Notes: a model not told the origin generated them from the sequence alone. DNA of 48,103 nt from an uncultured Pseudomonadota bacterium (GCA_903835655.1 CAILNT010000012.1:1-48103); one strand, 5' to 3'. Shown: positions 25,020 to 35,955, numbered from the stretch's first letter. Numbers and translations are program-made.

Positions 25020-27912
25020 GCGCCCCCTCCGTCGATGTGGGCTTGCGGGCGGCCTCGTCCAGGCGCCAGAGGCTGGTGAGTATGTCCGCCTCGATCTGGC
25101 CGAACGCCTGCCCCAGGGCTTTCTCGATGCCGCTGCTCTCGCGGAAGTCGACGCTGCTGCCGGTGGCGCTGAAGCGCCGCAGCACCAGGGTGTCGTGGAC
25201 ATCGTAGAGATTCAGGGTCAGGTGCGCCTCGAAACGCTTGAGATCGGCGGAGAGCTTGGTCTGGCTGACGTCCATGGCATAGCGGGTTTCCAGCACCAGA
25301 TGGACGCCCGCTTCGCGCGCCTTCTCCTGGGCGCGGGAGGTATAACCGCCCTGGCCCAGGTCGATGAGGCGGATCTTCTGCTTTTGCAGGACGTCGCTCA
25401 GGCGCTGCGTGGCTTCGCCGCGTTCGCCTTGATTGAGCAGGCCGACCACCAGGGTGCTCTTGTCGCGTTCGAGCACGCCGGCCAGCTTCAGGTCGCCCTC
25501 CAGAGCGGGGCGGTCGAGCAGCCAGGCGACCCGGTAGTGCCAGTATGCGCCGTCGCGTTCGCCGGGCAGGAGCAGGCGGGCACGCTGGTGGCGCGCCAGG
25601 TCGAGCTTGTGGGCGCGGGTGGCCGCCGCTGCTGCCGCCGCCGGGTAGCGTTGGCTGGTCAGGGCACGCGCGAAGCGCTGTTTTGCTTCTTCGAGCAGGC
25701 GGGCGGGCGCGTCCGCCAGGGCGGCTTCATAGGGCAGGTTCACTTCCTGGACCCAGATCCAGGCGCCGTGGTTTTGCGCCGCGCGGGCGAAGGGGGTGGC
25801 GGATGCGGTCTCGTCCGCAGATTTCTTCCCGGTCAGCCCTTCCAGAGCCGCTTGCAGGCTGCGGCCGTTCGCGTCTAGCGTGGATTCCAGCGCGCCCAGG
25901 CCGGCCAGGGCGCTGGCCTGATCGTTGCGCGCCAGGGCGGTGTATACCTTGTTCCAGGCGCTACGGCTCCACAGGCGCAGCAGGTTCTGGTCCGCGGGCA
26001 GCGCGTCCCAGTCTATGTTGACCGGGCCGTGCAGGTGCGCCAGCAGGTCCGGGTAGCCCGCGTCGCTGAAGCGGGCCGCACCTAGGTCCACGGGGGCGGT
26101 GGTGTCGACGTGCAGGGAATTGCCGTCGAACAACAGGTCGCGCGCACCGAGGCTGGCACCGGGGACGGCCGCCAGCGCGGTCTGGTTGCCGCGGAATTCG
26201 ACACTTTCCAGCCTGGTCTTGCTTTTCCCCAGGCGCAGCGCGGTCCGGTTCTGGGCGAATACGCCCGACTCGATACCGATGTCGGCCGCCTGATCGGCCA
26301 GCACCCCGGTTTCCATGTCGCGCCAGATGCAGTGCTCGAAATGGACAGTGGCGGCGTGGATTTCCAGGTTGCCGCCGTCGAAGCGGGTCTGGCGCAAGAA
26401 CTGCACGCGGCTGCCGCTGTCGCTGACGAGTAGATGCCAGCCATGGCCGGTGAAACTGACCGGGGCGTCGGACTCGCCCAGGGACTGGATGCCGCCTTGT
26501 ACCTCCAGGTTCGCTCCCTCGCCGAATTCGACCACGCTGCCTGGCTCCAGCGTCAGGGTGGCGTTGCGCGCGACCCGTGCCGCCCCCTGGAGACGATAAG
26601 GACTGCCCAGGGCGTGGAAACTCGTGTTCTCGGCGATGTCGCCGCTGATGACGGTGGGGCCGGGGGCAACCGGAACGATGGCCAGGCTGGAACTGGGCCC
26701 CTTGTTCTTGGCCGCGTCGTGGGGTGTGATGCGGTAATGCCAGGTGCGGCCGACCGCGACGTTCTTGTCGATGTACTCGCTGGTGGCGACTTCGGCCAGC
26801 TTGCTGAAGATGCCGCTGTCCGGGTCGGCGCGCTCCAGGGTGAAGATCGTCGTGTCGTCGCCATCCGGGTTCTTCCAGGCCAGGTGCACGCCTTCGCGTA
26901 CCGGGCGTGCCTTGAAGTCGACGACGCCGCTGGGTGGCTTGTTGTCCAGCCCGATCCGGCCCGGCACCCTCCAATCCAGGCTGGCGCGCGGGCTCAGACG
27001 GGTAGCGTGGATCACGACCATCTGGTTGTCGGCGTTGTCGTTCTCACGCACCACATAGGTACCGAGGTATTCGCCCGCTGCTTTCTCGCGCATGGGCAGG
27101 CCCGCGCGCTCGTGGCCCAGGTCGAAGTTCGCGCCTAGTCCGGTTTCTCCCTTCATGTAGACGACGACCTCGTCGCCGGCGCGGAAGGGTCCGTCGCCCC
27201 AGTTGCTGAAAGCGACCTGGATGGACGGCGGTACGGCCTTGGTGGGGCCGGCAGCGGGTTGCGGGATGTCGCTGGCGAAATTGCGCGCCAGTTTGTCCAC
27301 CAGGGTCTGGCGCACGCCCTCGGTGAGCACCTTGGTGGAGGTGATCACGGTGGTGAGGATGCCCAGGAGGCTGAGGGACAAGCCACCCTCGCGGGCGATC
27401 TGGGTCTCTTCCTTCTCCCAGATGAAGGCTTTTTTCGCCGCGGAATACAGGCGCAGGCGGACGCTGACCTTCTGTTGCGCATAGGCTCCTGCATATACCT
27501 TGGACACCGAGAGGACATCGACATAGACCAGGCCTTCGAGGCCCAGCAGTTGCGCCAGATGGTCGGGGTCTTGCAGCGCCAGCGCGTCCGGATTGACACC
27601 GGCGGTGACCAGGGCGAGGTCGGTTTCCTGCGGCCGCTTCAGCTCGAAATTCCTGGAACTCAGGCTGTTGTGGATCGCCGTGCGGATGTCCTCGCGTTGC
27701 TCCGGCGTGCCCTCACCCACGGCCGGCAGCACGGCGACGTGCTGTGGCGCATCGCTGATTGCGGGTTTCACGGCCTGGTCGGCAGCATCGAACAGGTGAT
27801 CCAGCGAGTGCTGGGCGCGGTCGAGCAAGCCGGGCTCATCCTCGGCACCCACCCAGGGCGAGGCCAGGAGGAGCAGGAAAAAACATGGCAGAAGCGCGCG
27901 CTGCAGCCGCAT
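25012..27912 (-). CDS. Large exported GNA1162-like / FN3 / beta-helix protein
   Basis: 966 residues with a signal peptide (LLPCFFLLLLASPWVGA) but no lipobox. Residues about 55-195 resemble the GNA1162 (DUF799) lipoprotein fold: HVAVLPAVGEGTPEQ, LLGLEGLVYVDVLSVSKVYA, VSVRLRLYSAAKKAFIWEKE. A fibronectin-III domain follows (PPSGVVDFKARPVREGVHLA to YRITPHDAA), then a right-handed beta-helix (LTLEPGSVVEFGEGANLEVQ onward with repeating short strands to about 620), and a helical C-terminal region. It starts 3 bp after the stop of the CsgG-like lipoprotein gene. In Neisseria-type operons GNA1162 and a CsgG homologue are neighbouring lipoproteins; here the GNA1162 part is embedded in a much larger chain. 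Role unknown; a periplasmic or outer-membrane complex with the upstream protein is inferred. Confidence 0.75.
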   Translation of the reverse strand: MRLQRALLPCFFLLLLASPWVGAEDEPGLLDRAQHSLDHLFDAADQAVKPAISDAPQHVAVLPAVGEGTPEQREDIRTAIHNSLSSRNFELKRPQETDLALVTAGVNPDALALQDPDHLAQLLGLEGLVYVDVLSVSKVYAGAYAQQKVSVRLRLYSAAKKAFIWEKEETQIAREGGLSLSLLGILTTVITSTKVLTEGVRQTLVDKLARNFASDIPQPAAGPTKAVPPSIQVAFSNWGDGPFRAGDEVVVYMKGETGLGANFDLGHERAGLPMREKAAGEYLGTYVVRENDNADNQMVVIHATRLSPRASLDWRVPGRIGLDNKPPSGVVDFKARPVREGVHLAWKNPDGDDTTIFTLERADPDSGIFSKLAEVATSEYIDKNVAVGRTWHYRITPHDAAKNKGPSSSLAIVPVAPGPTVISGDIAENTSFHALGSPYRLQGAARVARNATLTLEPGSVVEFGEGANLEVQGGIQSLGESDAPVSFTGHGWHLLVSDSGSRVQFLRQTRFDGGNLEIHAATVHFEHCIWRDMETGVLADQAADIGIESGVFAQNRTALRLGKSKTRLESVEFRGNQTALAAVPGASLGARDLLFDGNSLHVDTTAPVDLGAARFSDAGYPDLLAHLHGPVNIDWDALPADQNLLRLWSRSAWNKVYTALARNDQASALAGLGALESTLDANGRSLQAALEGLTGKKSADETASATPFARAAQNHGAWIWVQEVNLPYEAALADAPARLLEEAKQRFARALTSQRYPAAAAAAATRAHKLDLARHQRARLLLPGERDGAYWHYRVAWLLDRPALEGDLKLAGVLERDKSTLVVGLLNQGERGEATQRLSDVLQKQKIRLIDLGQGGYTSRAQEKAREAGVHLVLETRYAMDVSQTKLSADLKRFEAHLTLNLYDVHDTLVLRRFSATGSSVDFRESSGIEKALGQAFGQIEADILTSLWRLDEAARKPTSTEGAHE

Positions 27913-27915
27913 GGT

Positions 27916-29892
27916 TCAGGCTGCGGGGTGGGTGCGCAAGGCCAGGTCGCGCAGCTGTTTGCCCAGGGTTTCCGCCGGTTTGCCCTTCTTCTGTGTCAAG
28001 GCCCAGGCGTTCGCCAGCATTTCCGCGGCCGCGGCCGGGTTGTCCTCGCTCTTGTGGCGTTCGGCGGCGGCTTCGTACTTCACTTCCGGGTCGTGCAGGA
28101 ATTCGATCATCTGCTTGCCGATCTGTTCGGCCACTTCGCCGACCAGGCCTTCCAGGATCTCGCTGTCGGAAGGCAGTTCGGCGATCTTCATGGGCGCGGT
28201 GAATTCACCCAGTTGCACGCCTTCGGAACTCTCTCCGGACTCGGTGCGTTTGCGCGTCAGGTTGTCGGCAAACACCATGCGTGCGTTGCTGGCATCGACG
28301 ATGCGGTAGGACACGCTGAGCACGCCGACCTTGCGTTGCATGGAGATGTTGATGGGAATGTCCTCGTAGACGGGCTCTTCGTGGAATTCCGCCGGCGCCG
28401 GGGTGTTGCGCGCGCCCTTGGCCCACGTCAGGTACTCGGGATTGGCGATCTGGTTTTTTCGGGTGACCACGCGCACCGTCTTGCGTCCCTTCTTATCGCT
28501 GTTCTCCACCGTGGCTTCGAGGATGGCGCCTTGCACCAGGTAATCGGCGGACGAGATCTTGACGTTGCTGCTACCTTGCATGGCGACGATTTCCTGTTCG
28601 CGCATGACCGCCTGGAGCTGCTCGCGTTCGACGATGCGCACATCGTTGGGCATGGCGCTGAACAGGATCTGCGTCAGCCTGGAGGCGACCGAGCCGCCCA
28701 GGCGGGCGGAGTCACCACTGCCCGAGAAGTTGGCGGCGGTGATCTTCTTGGTGGCGCGATCCAGGGTGCGGTCCTGAATCTCGCGCAGGCTGCGCCGCAG
28801 TTCCGGGTAATCCGGATAGACATCCTGCACCACGAACAGGTAACCCAGCGCCAGTCCTGGCTGGTTGTTCTTGCCGGCGGCATCGGCCAGCGTGTAGATC
28901 TGCTCGGCGTAGCGCTTTTCTTCCGCGCTCAGCCCCTGCGGGCTGCCTTGCAAGTTGCGCAGCGTGCGCGCGCGCTGCAACCAGGCATAGGCTTCAGGCA
29001 GCTTGTCCTCGCCGGACGCGGCCCCGCCCTTGGCGGCCATGAAGAGATAAAGACCTTCCGCCGCTGGAGCCAGTTGCGGCTTCAGGTCAGCGAAATCGGC
29101 CCGCTGGTGCAGCGCCGCATACAGGGCCAACGCCTGGTCGGCGCCGGCGTCGTCGCGCCGATTACCGGCGAGAAACTCGAACTGGCTCACCCGGGTTTGG
29201 GTGAGCTGCCGGTCCAGGTTCGGGTAGTCCGGCGCGATTTCGCGGATCGCCGCAAAATGCGCTTCCGCCACTTCCAGGCGTTTCGCCTCCAGCGCATGAA
29301 CCCCGGCTTCGTACGCTTCCTGCAAGAGCTGCGCGCGATTGCGTAACAGGATCTGGCCTTCGGGGGAGGTTTCGCCGGTCAGGGCCGCGCTCTCGCTCAG
29401 CGAGCGGTAACGCGCAACCAGGGCACCCTCTTCCAGGGTGCGGTAGGCAGCCGTCAGGCGATCCAGGGCCGCCTGGGTTTGCGCGCGTTGGCCCGCCAGT
29501 TCCGCCACGAACGCGCTCTGCCGCTGCGTATCCCAGCGCTGCATGCGGGCGGCGATGGACTCGGCCTGGGCAAGCAATGCCAGGGGCACCTGTCCACCGG
29601 GCAGGCGACCCTGTTTCATGAGGCTCTGAGCCTCCTCCTGTTTCAACGCGGCCAGGCGCATGCCGGCTTCCTTCATCGCCGCCTGGGCTTCCTTGTTCTC
29701 GCCGAATACGCCCTTTTTCCCCGCTTCGGCGGAGAATTTTTCGAACAGGGATTCGAGGTTTCCGGCCTGCTCCGCCGCGGCGATCTGCTGCCCGATACCC
29801 TGGTCGGCTTCCTTCCCCGGCTGTGTGGCGCAGGCACTCAACAAGGTGGCCAGGGCGATTGCGCCTAGACGGTGCTTCGTAGTGGTTTTCAT
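27916..29892 (-). CDS. CsgG-like outer-membrane lipoprotein with long helical N-terminal region
   Basis: 658 residues. A lipoprotein signal peptide ends in LLSAC (Cys21), and residue +2 is Ala, favouring the outer membrane. The first 350 residues are helical and Gln/Ala/Glu-rich with TPR-like character (AALKQEEAQSLMKQGRL, EAYEAGVHALEAKRLEVAEA). From about 385 a CsgG-like domain begins: ITAANFSGSGDSARLGGSVA, NDVRIVEREQLQAVMREQEI, SADYLVQGAILEATVEN, and VGVLSVSYRIVDASNARMVF. CsgG-type proteins form secretion channels or trans-envelope assemblies. The next gene begins 3 bp after the stop. The start ATG is at 29890-29892. What it transports, if anything, is unknown. Confidence 0.8.
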   Translation of the reverse strand: MKTTTKHRLGAIALATLLSACATQPGKEADQGIGQQIAAAEQAGNLESLFEKFSAEAGKKGVFGENKEAQAAMKEAGMRLAALKQEEAQSLMKQGRLPGGQVPLALLAQAESIAARMQRWDTQRQSAFVAELAGQRAQTQAALDRLTAAYRTLEEGALVARYRSLSESAALTGETSPEGQILLRNRAQLLQEAYEAGVHALEAKRLEVAEAHFAAIREIAPDYPNLDRQLTQTRVSQFEFLAGNRRDDAGADQALALYAALHQRADFADLKPQLAPAAEGLYLFMAAKGGAASGEDKLPEAYAWLQRARTLRNLQGSPQGLSAEEKRYAEQIYTLADAAGKNNQPGLALGYLFVVQDVYPDYPELRRSLREIQDRTLDRATKKITAANFSGSGDSARLGGSVASRLTQILFSAMPNDVRIVEREQLQAVMREQEIVAMQGSSNVKISSADYLVQGAILEATVENSDKKGRKTVRVVTRKNQIANPEYLTWAKGARNTPAPAEFHEEPVYEDIPINISMQRKVGVLSVSYRIVDASNARMVFADNLTRKRTESGESSEGVQLGEFTAPMKIAELPSDSEILEGLVGEVAEQIGKQMIEFLHDPEVKYEAAAERHKSEDNPAAAAEMLANAWALTQKKGKPAETLGKQLRDLALRTHPAA

Positions 29893-30050
29893 GGCGATGG
29901 CTTCCTTATTCCAATAAAGGGGGCGTGGCCCAGAGGTTTCTCGATGCCGGCAATGATGCCAGCATCGGCGATCGAGATATCCGAATTTCTCGGGTCATGG
30001 CGTCCATGTATTTCCAGATACTGGCATAGACCTGTTGCCTGTATTTCGGA

Positions 30051-31376
30051 TCAGACCGGCTTGCCCCAGAGGTCATGGTCGTCCGAACGCGTGATCTTGA
30101 CCTTCACGAAGTCGCCCGGCTTCAGGCCGCGACCCTGGGCGATATGGACGACGCCGTCGATCTCCGGGGCATCGGCATAACTGCGCGCGATGGCTCTACC
30201 GCCGCCGGCTTCGTCCACCAGCACGGTCATTTCCTGGCCGAGGCGGGCGCGCAGCTTGGCCGCGCTGATGTCGGCCTGGGCCTCCATGAAGCGGGCGAGG
30301 CGATCCTGCTGCACTTGTGGGGCTACGGGATCGGGCAGGGCGTTGGCGGCCGCGCCGTCCACCGGCGAATAGGCGAAGGCGCCGACGCGGTCCAGCCTCG
30401 CGGCTGCGAGAAAATCGAGCAGTTGATCGAATTCGGCCTCCGTCTCGCCAGGAAAGCCGACGATGAAGGTGCTGCGGATCACCAGGTCGGGGCAGATTTC
30501 GCGCCAGGCCTCGATGCGCCGCAGCGTGTGTTCGATGTCGCCGGGACGCTTCATGGCCTTGAGAATTCTCGGGCTGGCATGTTGCAAGGGCACGTCCAGG
30601 TAGGGCAGAACCTTGCCCTCGGTTGCGTTGACTCCCATCAAGGGAATGACCTGGTCGACACTGGGGTAGGGGTAGACGTAATGCAGGCGCACCCAAAGGC
30701 CCAAGCGGGCGAGTTCCTGCACCAGTTCCTGCATGCGGGACTTCACCGGGCGGCCATTGTAAAAGCCGCTGCGGTATTTGACATCGACGCCGTAGGCACT
30801 GGTGTCCTGGGAAATCACCAGCAGTTCCTTCACTCCGGCGCGCGCCAGCGCTTCGGCCTCGCCCAGCACCTCGCCGATCGGGCGAGAAACCAGCGGGCCG
30901 CGCAGCGAGGGGATGATGCAGAAGGTGCAGCGATGATTGCAGCCTTCGGAGATCTTCAGATAGGCATAGTGCCGGGGGGTGAGCTTCATGCCGCCGGGTG
31001 GGATCAGGTCGGAGTGGGGGTCGTGCGGGCGCGGCAAGTGGGCATGGACATGGCCCATCACTTCTTCCATGGCGTGTGGGCCGGTGATCGCCAGTACTTG
31101 CGGATGCGCCCCCAGGATCACGGATTCGCGCGCCCCCAGGCAGCCGGTGACGATGACGCGGCCGTTCTCGCGCAGGGCCTCGCCGATGGCGTCCAGGCTC
31201 TCTTCCACAGCCGAGTCGATGAAGCCGCAGGTATTGACCACTACCAGGTCAGCGCCCTGATAGGTGGGGACGATGAGATATCCCTCGGCGCGCAGCTGCG
31301 TGAGTATGCGTTCCGAGTCGACCGTGGCCTTGGGACAGCCGAGGGAGACGAAACCGATGCGGGCGGGGGTTTTCAT
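30051..31376 (-). CDS. rimO: Ribosomal protein S12 methylthiotransferase RimO
   Basis: 441 residues. The N-terminal UPF0004 domain has the three cluster-binding cysteines Cys14 ([12 protein letters not shown]), Cys50 (VNTCGFI) and Cys79 (VTGCLGAR). The radical-SAM motif CNHRCTFC (Cys146, 150, 153) is followed by [12 protein letters not shown], which distinguishes RimO from MiaB. A C-terminal TRAM domain is present ([20 protein letters not shown]). It methylthiolates the conserved aspartate of ribosomal protein S12. Start at the ATG 31374-31376. Confidence 0.96.
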   Translation of the reverse strand: MKTPARIGFVSLGCPKATVDSERILTQLRAEGYLIVPTYQGADLVVVNTCGFIDSAVEESLDAIGEALRENGRVIVTGCLGARESVILGAHPQVLAITGPHAMEEVMGHVHAHLPRPHDPHSDLIPPGGMKLTPRHYAYLKISEGCNHRCTFCIIPSLRGPLVSRPIGEVLGEAEALARAGVKELLVISQDTSAYGVDVKYRSGFYNGRPVKSRMQELVQELARLGLWVRLHYVYPYPSVDQVIPLMGVNATEGKVLPYLDVPLQHASPRILKAMKRPGDIEHTLRRIEAWREICPDLVIRSTFIVGFPGETEAEFDQLLDFLAAARLDRVGAFAYSPVDGAAANALPDPVAPQVQQDRLARFMEAQADISAAKLRARLGQEMTVLVDEAGGGRAIARSYADAPEIDGVVHIAQGRGLKPGDFVKVKITRSDDHDLWGKPV

Positions 31377-31449
31377 CGTCTGAATATAAAAACCGGAAGT
31401 CTACCGCCATTTACGCCCTTGGGAGCGGCGCCCCGACGCGATGCGGGCC

Positions 31450-33699
31450 TTACGCCACGCAGTCCACGAAGTAGCGGGTATGACTGTTGCTCTTGTCCTT
31501 GACCAGGCCGTGCACGTCGGTTTCGAAGCCGGGGAATTTCTCGTTGAACTCTCGGGTAAATTTCAAAAAGCGCACGATGGTTTCGTTGAAGCGCTCGCCC
31601 GGGATCAGGAGCGGGATGCCGGGTGGATAGGGGGTGAGCAGGATGGAGGTGATGCGCCCCTCCAGGTCATCGATCTCCACCCGCTCGATGGCGCGGTGCG
31701 CCATGCGGGCGAAGGCGTCGGCCGGGCGCATGGCGGGGACCATCTCGGATAAATACATCTCGGTGGTCAGCTTCGCCACGTCGTTGGCCTTGTAGACCTC
31801 GTGGATTTCCGTGCACAAATCTTGCAGGCCGACCTGTTCGTAGCGCGGCAGCTTGGCGACGAAGTCGGGCATGATCCGCCACAGCGGCTGGTTGCGGTCG
31901 TAATCGTCCTTGAACTGCTGCAACTCGGTGACCATGGTGTTCCAGCGACCCTTGGTGATGCCGATGGTGAACATGATGAAGAAGGAGTACAGGCCGGTCT
32001 TCTCGACGATGACGCCGTGTTCGGCCAGGTATTTGGTGAGGATGGCGGCCGGGATGCCCCAGTCGGCGAAGTCGCCGTCCACATCCAGCCCAGGGGTGAT
32101 GATCGTGGCCTTGATCGGGTCGAGCAGGTTGAATTCCGGCGCCAGATTGCCGAAGCCGTGCCAGCGTTCGCCGGCGCGCAGCATCCAGTCTTCCCGGTCG
32201 CCCATGCCTTCCTCGGCCAGCTCATCCGGCCCCCAGACCTTGAACCACCAGTCTGTGCCAGGGTCGGTTTCCATCTCCGCGCCGACCTTGCGCATGGCGC
32301 GGCGGAAATCCAGGGCCTCGGCGATGGATTCTTCGACCAGGGCGGTGCCGCCGGGCTCTTCCATCATCGCCGCCGCCACGTCGCAACTGGCGATGATGGC
32401 GTACTGCGGGCTGGTCGAGGTGTGCATCAGGAAGGCTTCGTTGAAGACGTCGCGGTCGAGTTTGCGGTTCTCCGATTCCTGCACCAGGATCTGCGAGGCC
32501 TGGGACAGGCCGGCCAACAGCTTGTGGGTGGATTGCGTGGCGAACACCATGGAATCCTTGCAACGCGGGCGCCCTGAGCCGATGGCGTGCATGCCGCGAT
32601 AGAAACTGTGGAAGGTGGCGTGCGGTAGCCAGGCCTCGTCGAAGTGCAGGGTGTCGATTTTGCCGTCCAGTTCCGCCTTGATCTCCTCGACGTTGTAGAG
32701 GATGCCGTCGTAGGTGCTCTGGGTGATGGTGAGTACCCGCGGCTTGGCGTGCTTGTCGGGTGCGAAGGGGTGGGCGGCGATCTTCCTCTGGATGTTTTCC
32801 CAGTTGAATTCGGAGCGCGGAATCGGCCCGATGATGCCGAAGTTGTTGCGTGTGGGCATCAGGAACACGGGGATCGCGCCGGTCATGATGATCGCGTGCA
32901 GGATCGATTTGTGGCAGTTGCGGTCGACCACGACGATGTCGTTGGGCGCCACGGTGGAATGCCAGACGATCTTGTTCGAGGTGGACGTGCCATTGGTGAC
33001 GAAGAACAGATGGTCGCACTTGAAGATGCGACCGGCGTTGCGCTCCGAGGCCGCCACCGGGCCGGTGTGGTCGAGCAGCTGGCCGAGTTCGTCGACCGCG
33101 TTGCAAACGTCGGCGCGCAGCATGTTCTCGCCGAAGAACTGGTGGAACATCTGGCCTACCGGGCTCTTCAGGAAGGCCACGCCGCCGGAGTGTCCTGGGC
33201 AATGCCAGGAATAGGAGCCGTCCGCCGCGTAATGGGTGAGCGCCCGGAAGAAGGGCGGCGGCAGGGAATCGAGATAGGCGCGGGTCTCGCGCACGATCAG
33301 GCGGGCGACGAACTCCGGCGTGTCCTCGAACATGTGGATGAATCCGTGCAACTCGCGCAGCACGTCGTTCGGGATGTGTCGGCTGGTGCGAGTCTCGCCG
33401 TAGAGGAAGATCGGGATGTCGGTGTTGCGGTGGCGGATTTCCTGGACGAAGGCGCGCAGTTCGGCGATGGTTTCGTCGGCCTCGCCGGAGGAGAAGTCGT
33501 CATCGTCCACCGACAGGATGAAGCCGGATGCGCGGCTTTGCTGCTGCGCGAAGGAGGACAGGTCACCGTAACTGGTCACCCCCAGGATTTCCATGCCTTC
33601 TTCCTCCAGCGCCTTGGCCAGGGCGCGTATGCCCAAGCCGGAAGCGTTCTCGGAACGAAAGTCTTCGTCGATGATGACGACGGGGAAGCGGAAACGCAT
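31450..33699 (-). CDS. Orn/Lys/Arg decarboxylase (biodegradative arginine decarboxylase-like)
   Basis: 749 residues of the fold-type I, wing-domain-containing decarboxylase family. Residues 1-130 form the response-regulator-like wing domain (FPVVIIDEDFRSENASGLG). The PLP core has WHCPGHSGGVAF, TNGTSTSNKIV, HFDEAW (Asp in 353-357) and the Schiff-base lysine Lys393 in ATQSTHKLLAG. The C-terminal domain ends in PYPPGIPLLIPGE. Substrate (Arg, Lys or Orn) cannot be decided from motifs; the length and sequence are closest in style to the AdiA-like group. The start is the ATG at 33697-33699 because the preceding nine in-frame residues are not family-like. It makes a polyamine or acid-resistance product. 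Confidence 0.92.
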   Translation of the reverse strand: MRFRFPVVIIDEDFRSENASGLGIRALAKALEEEGMEILGVTSYGDLSSFAQQQSRASGFILSVDDDDFSSGEADETIAELRAFVQEIRHRNTDIPIFLYGETRTSRHIPNDVLRELHGFIHMFEDTPEFVARLIVRETRAYLDSLPPPFFRALTHYAADGSYSWHCPGHSGGVAFLKSPVGQMFHQFFGENMLRADVCNAVDELGQLLDHTGPVAASERNAGRIFKCDHLFFVTNGTSTSNKIVWHSTVAPNDIVVVDRNCHKSILHAIIMTGAIPVFLMPTRNNFGIIGPIPRSEFNWENIQRKIAAHPFAPDKHAKPRVLTITQSTYDGILYNVEEIKAELDGKIDTLHFDEAWLPHATFHSFYRGMHAIGSGRPRCKDSMVFATQSTHKLLAGLSQASQILVQESENRKLDRDVFNEAFLMHTSTSPQYAIIASCDVAAAMMEEPGGTALVEESIAEALDFRRAMRKVGAEMETDPGTDWWFKVWGPDELAEEGMGDREDWMLRAGERWHGFGNLAPEFNLLDPIKATIITPGLDVDGDFADWGIPAAILTKYLAEHGVIVEKTGLYSFFIMFTIGITKGRWNTMVTELQQFKDDYDRNQPLWRIMPDFVAKLPRYEQVGLQDLCTEIHEVYKANDVAKLTTEMYLSEMVPAMRPADAFARMAHRAIERVEIDDLEGRITSILLTPYPPGIPLLIPGERFNETIVRFLKFTREFNEKFPGFETDVHGLVKDKSNSHTRYFVDCVA

Positions 33700-33792
33700 G
33701 GTGAGGCTCCAGGGGGAATGGATCAATCGGCGCGCGGATTATATGAATCCAGGCGGGACGGCGTGTTAAATCTTGGCGGGGGGGGTGAACGC

Positions 33793-35955
33793 TTACAGCA
33801 ATGCCGCGACGCAGCGCAGCAGGCCATAGTCGTAGCGTCCCGCGAACTGCTCGAACACCGGTTTCAGGCGCAACTCTCCCGCTTCCCGCTGGACTCGGAG
33901 CGCGGCGAGTATGGGCTCGATCTCGTCTACATCCAGTGGGATGGCGTCCTGCGGGTCGAGCAGGCCCAAGGCGATGGCCTCGGAGCAGTGGCCGTAGATG
34001 GTGCTTTCCTTCAGCTTGCGCTGAACCGCGATTTCCGGAACGGCCAGGCCGGATTCCAGCAGGGTCAGCGTGAGGCTGGCGGTGTCGTTGAGGCCGGTCG
34101 GGCTGGCGGTGGCTGGGGCCGGTTGGGATACGGCCAGCGGCAATCGGTTTTCTTCGGCATGGGCACGGCACAGTTCCAGGAGAGCGTCGCCGTAGTGCTC
34201 TAGTTTCTTCGCGCCGATGCAGGGGATGCGGCCGAGCAGGGCCAGGTCTCCCGGGCAGGCCGCGGCGATGCCGGCCAAGGTGCTGTCGTGGAAGATTACA
34301 TAGGCGGGCACTTCGTTCGCCTGCGCGGTCTTGCCACGCCAGGCGCGCAGATGCTCGAACAGGGTTTGTCCCGAAGCATCCAGCGCCTGGGCCGGGCCGG
34401 CGCGTTGAGTGCCCCGTTTCTTCTCCACCGCTCGGCGCAGGCTCAGGGTCTGCAAGCCCTTGAGCAGGGGACGGGCGGCGGGGGAGAGTTTCAGCGAGCC
34501 GAAGCCGCCCACGTCCACGTCCAGGTAGCCGAGCGCGACCAGTTGCCGGAACACGGCGCGCCATTCCTTCTCCGAGAGGTCTTTGCCTATGCCCCAGGTG
34601 GAAAGCTTGTCGTGGCCCCACTGACGGATGCGTTCGTTGTCGTGGCCCAACAATACTTCGATGACGTGGACGGCGCCGAAGCGCTGCTCCGTGCGGAAGA
34701 CGCAGGACAGCGCCTGGCGCGCAGCGGTGGTGCCGTCCCAGGTTTCCGGCGGGTCCAGGCACAGATCGCAGTTGCCGCAGGGGGGGCTGTCCTCGCCGAA
34801 GTGGGTGAGCAGGCGCTGGCGGCGGCAGGTGGCGGATTCGCATAGCGCCAGGAGTTCATCGAGACGAGCATGGGCTAGCCGCTTGAAGGCGAGATCCGCG
34901 TCATTTTCCTCGATCATGCGGCGCTGCTGCACCGCGTCCGAAAGCCCGTAAGCCATCCAGGCCTCGGCCGGATCGCCGTCACGCCCGGCCCGGCCGGTTT
35001 CCTGATAGTAGCCTTCGATGCTCTTGGGCAGATCCAGGTGGGCGACGAAGCGCACGTCGGGCTTGTCGATACCCATGCCGAAAGCGATGGTGGCGGTCAT
35101 GACGATGCCGTCCTCGCGCAGGAACCGATCCTGATGCTGCCGCCTGGTGGCTTGATCCATGCCGGCGTGGTAAGGCAGGGCTTGGATGCCGTGGGCGTTG
35201 AGGTATGCGGCGGTTTCATCGACTTTCTTGCGCGACAGGCAGTAGACGATGCCGGCTTCACCCTGGTGGCCGTCGCGGATGAATTCCAGCAACTGGGCGC
35301 GGGCGTTGTTCTTGTCGACGATGCGGTAGCGGATGTTGGGCCGGTCGAAGCTGGAGACGAAGGTGCGCGCGTCCTGCAGGCCGAGTTTTTCGACGATCTC
35401 GGCGCGGGTCGCGGCGTCGGCGGTGGCGGTGAGCGCGATGCGTGGGATGCCGGGGAAGCGTTCGGCCAGGATCGAGAGCTGGATGTATTCCGGGCGGAAA
35501 TCGTGTCCCCATTGCGAGACACAATGGGCCTCGTCGATGGCAAACAAGGCGATGCCGGGTTGTTCCCTGAGCCTCTCCAGCAGCATCAGGAAACGCGGCA
35601 TGAGCAGGCGCTCCGGCGCCACGTAGACCAGGTCGTAGCCGCCCGCCAGCAGGGTGCGCTCGGCGGCATTGGCCTGGTCCATGCTGAGCGACGAATTGAT
35701 GTAGGCGGCGCGCAGACCCAGTTCGGTGAGCGCGGCCACCTGGTCGTGCATCAGGGCGATCAGGGGCGAGACCACTACGCCCACGCCAGGCCGTAGCAGA
35801 GAGGGAAGCTGGTAGCACAGCGACTTGCCACCGCCGGTGGGCATCAGCGCCAGGGCATCGCCGCCGCTTGCGACATGATCGATGATCGCCGCCTGGTGGC
35901 CGCGAAAAGCCGGATAACCGAAGACTTCGTTGAGAAGGGAAAGGGCGCGGGGCAT
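33793..35955 (-). CDS. recQ: ATP-dependent DNA helicase RecQ
   Basis: 720 residues from the ATG at 35953-35955. Walker A is TGGGKS (40-45), DEAH is 141-144 in [17 protein letters not shown], and motif VI region [18 protein letters not shown] is present. The RQC zinc site is [17 protein letters not shown] with a following CGNCDLC. An HRDC domain follows ([13 protein letters not shown]...[16 protein letters not shown]). After it comes an additional helix-turn-helix region ([34 protein letters not shown]), making it longer than E. coli RecQ. The upstream frame extension is not family-like. RecQ unwinds DNA 3' to 5' in recombination and fork repair. Confidence 0.95.
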   Translation of the reverse strand: MPRALSLLNEVFGYPAFRGHQAAIIDHVASGGDALALMPTGGGKSLCYQLPSLLRPGVGVVVSPLIALMHDQVAALTELGLRAAYINSSLSMDQANAAERTLLAGGYDLVYVAPERLLMPRFLMLLERLREQPGIALFAIDEAHCVSQWGHDFRPEYIQLSILAERFPGIPRIALTATADAATRAEIVEKLGLQDARTFVSSFDRPNIRYRIVDKNNARAQLLEFIRDGHQGEAGIVYCLSRKKVDETAAYLNAHGIQALPYHAGMDQATRRQHQDRFLREDGIVMTATIAFGMGIDKPDVRFVAHLDLPKSIEGYYQETGRAGRDGDPAEAWMAYGLSDAVQQRRMIEENDADLAFKRLAHARLDELLALCESATCRRQRLLTHFGEDSPPCGNCDLCLDPPETWDGTTAARQALSCVFRTEQRFGAVHVIEVLLGHDNERIRQWGHDKLSTWGIGKDLSEKEWRAVFRQLVALGYLDVDVGGFGSLKLSPAARPLLKGLQTLSLRRAVEKKRGTQRAGPAQALDASGQTLFEHLRAWRGKTAQANEVPAYVIFHDSTLAGIAAACPGDLALLGRIPCIGAKKLEHYGDALLELCRAHAEENRLPLAVSQPAPATASPTGLNDTASLTLTLLESGLAVPEIAVQRKLKESTIYGHCSEAIALGLLDPQDAIPLDVDEIEPILAALRVQREAGELRLKPVFEQFAGRYDYGLLRCVAALL

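Noticed and set aside
27259-29346. A 695-codon open frame on the plus strand
   Set aside because: It is antisense to the CsgG-like lipoprotein and part of the GNA1162-like gene, has His/Gln/Arg-rich composition typical of reversed high-GC coding sequence, and has no recognisable domain.
32644-34203. A 519-codon plus-strand open frame
   Set aside because: Antisense to the decarboxylase and recQ genes; no domain and typical shadow composition.
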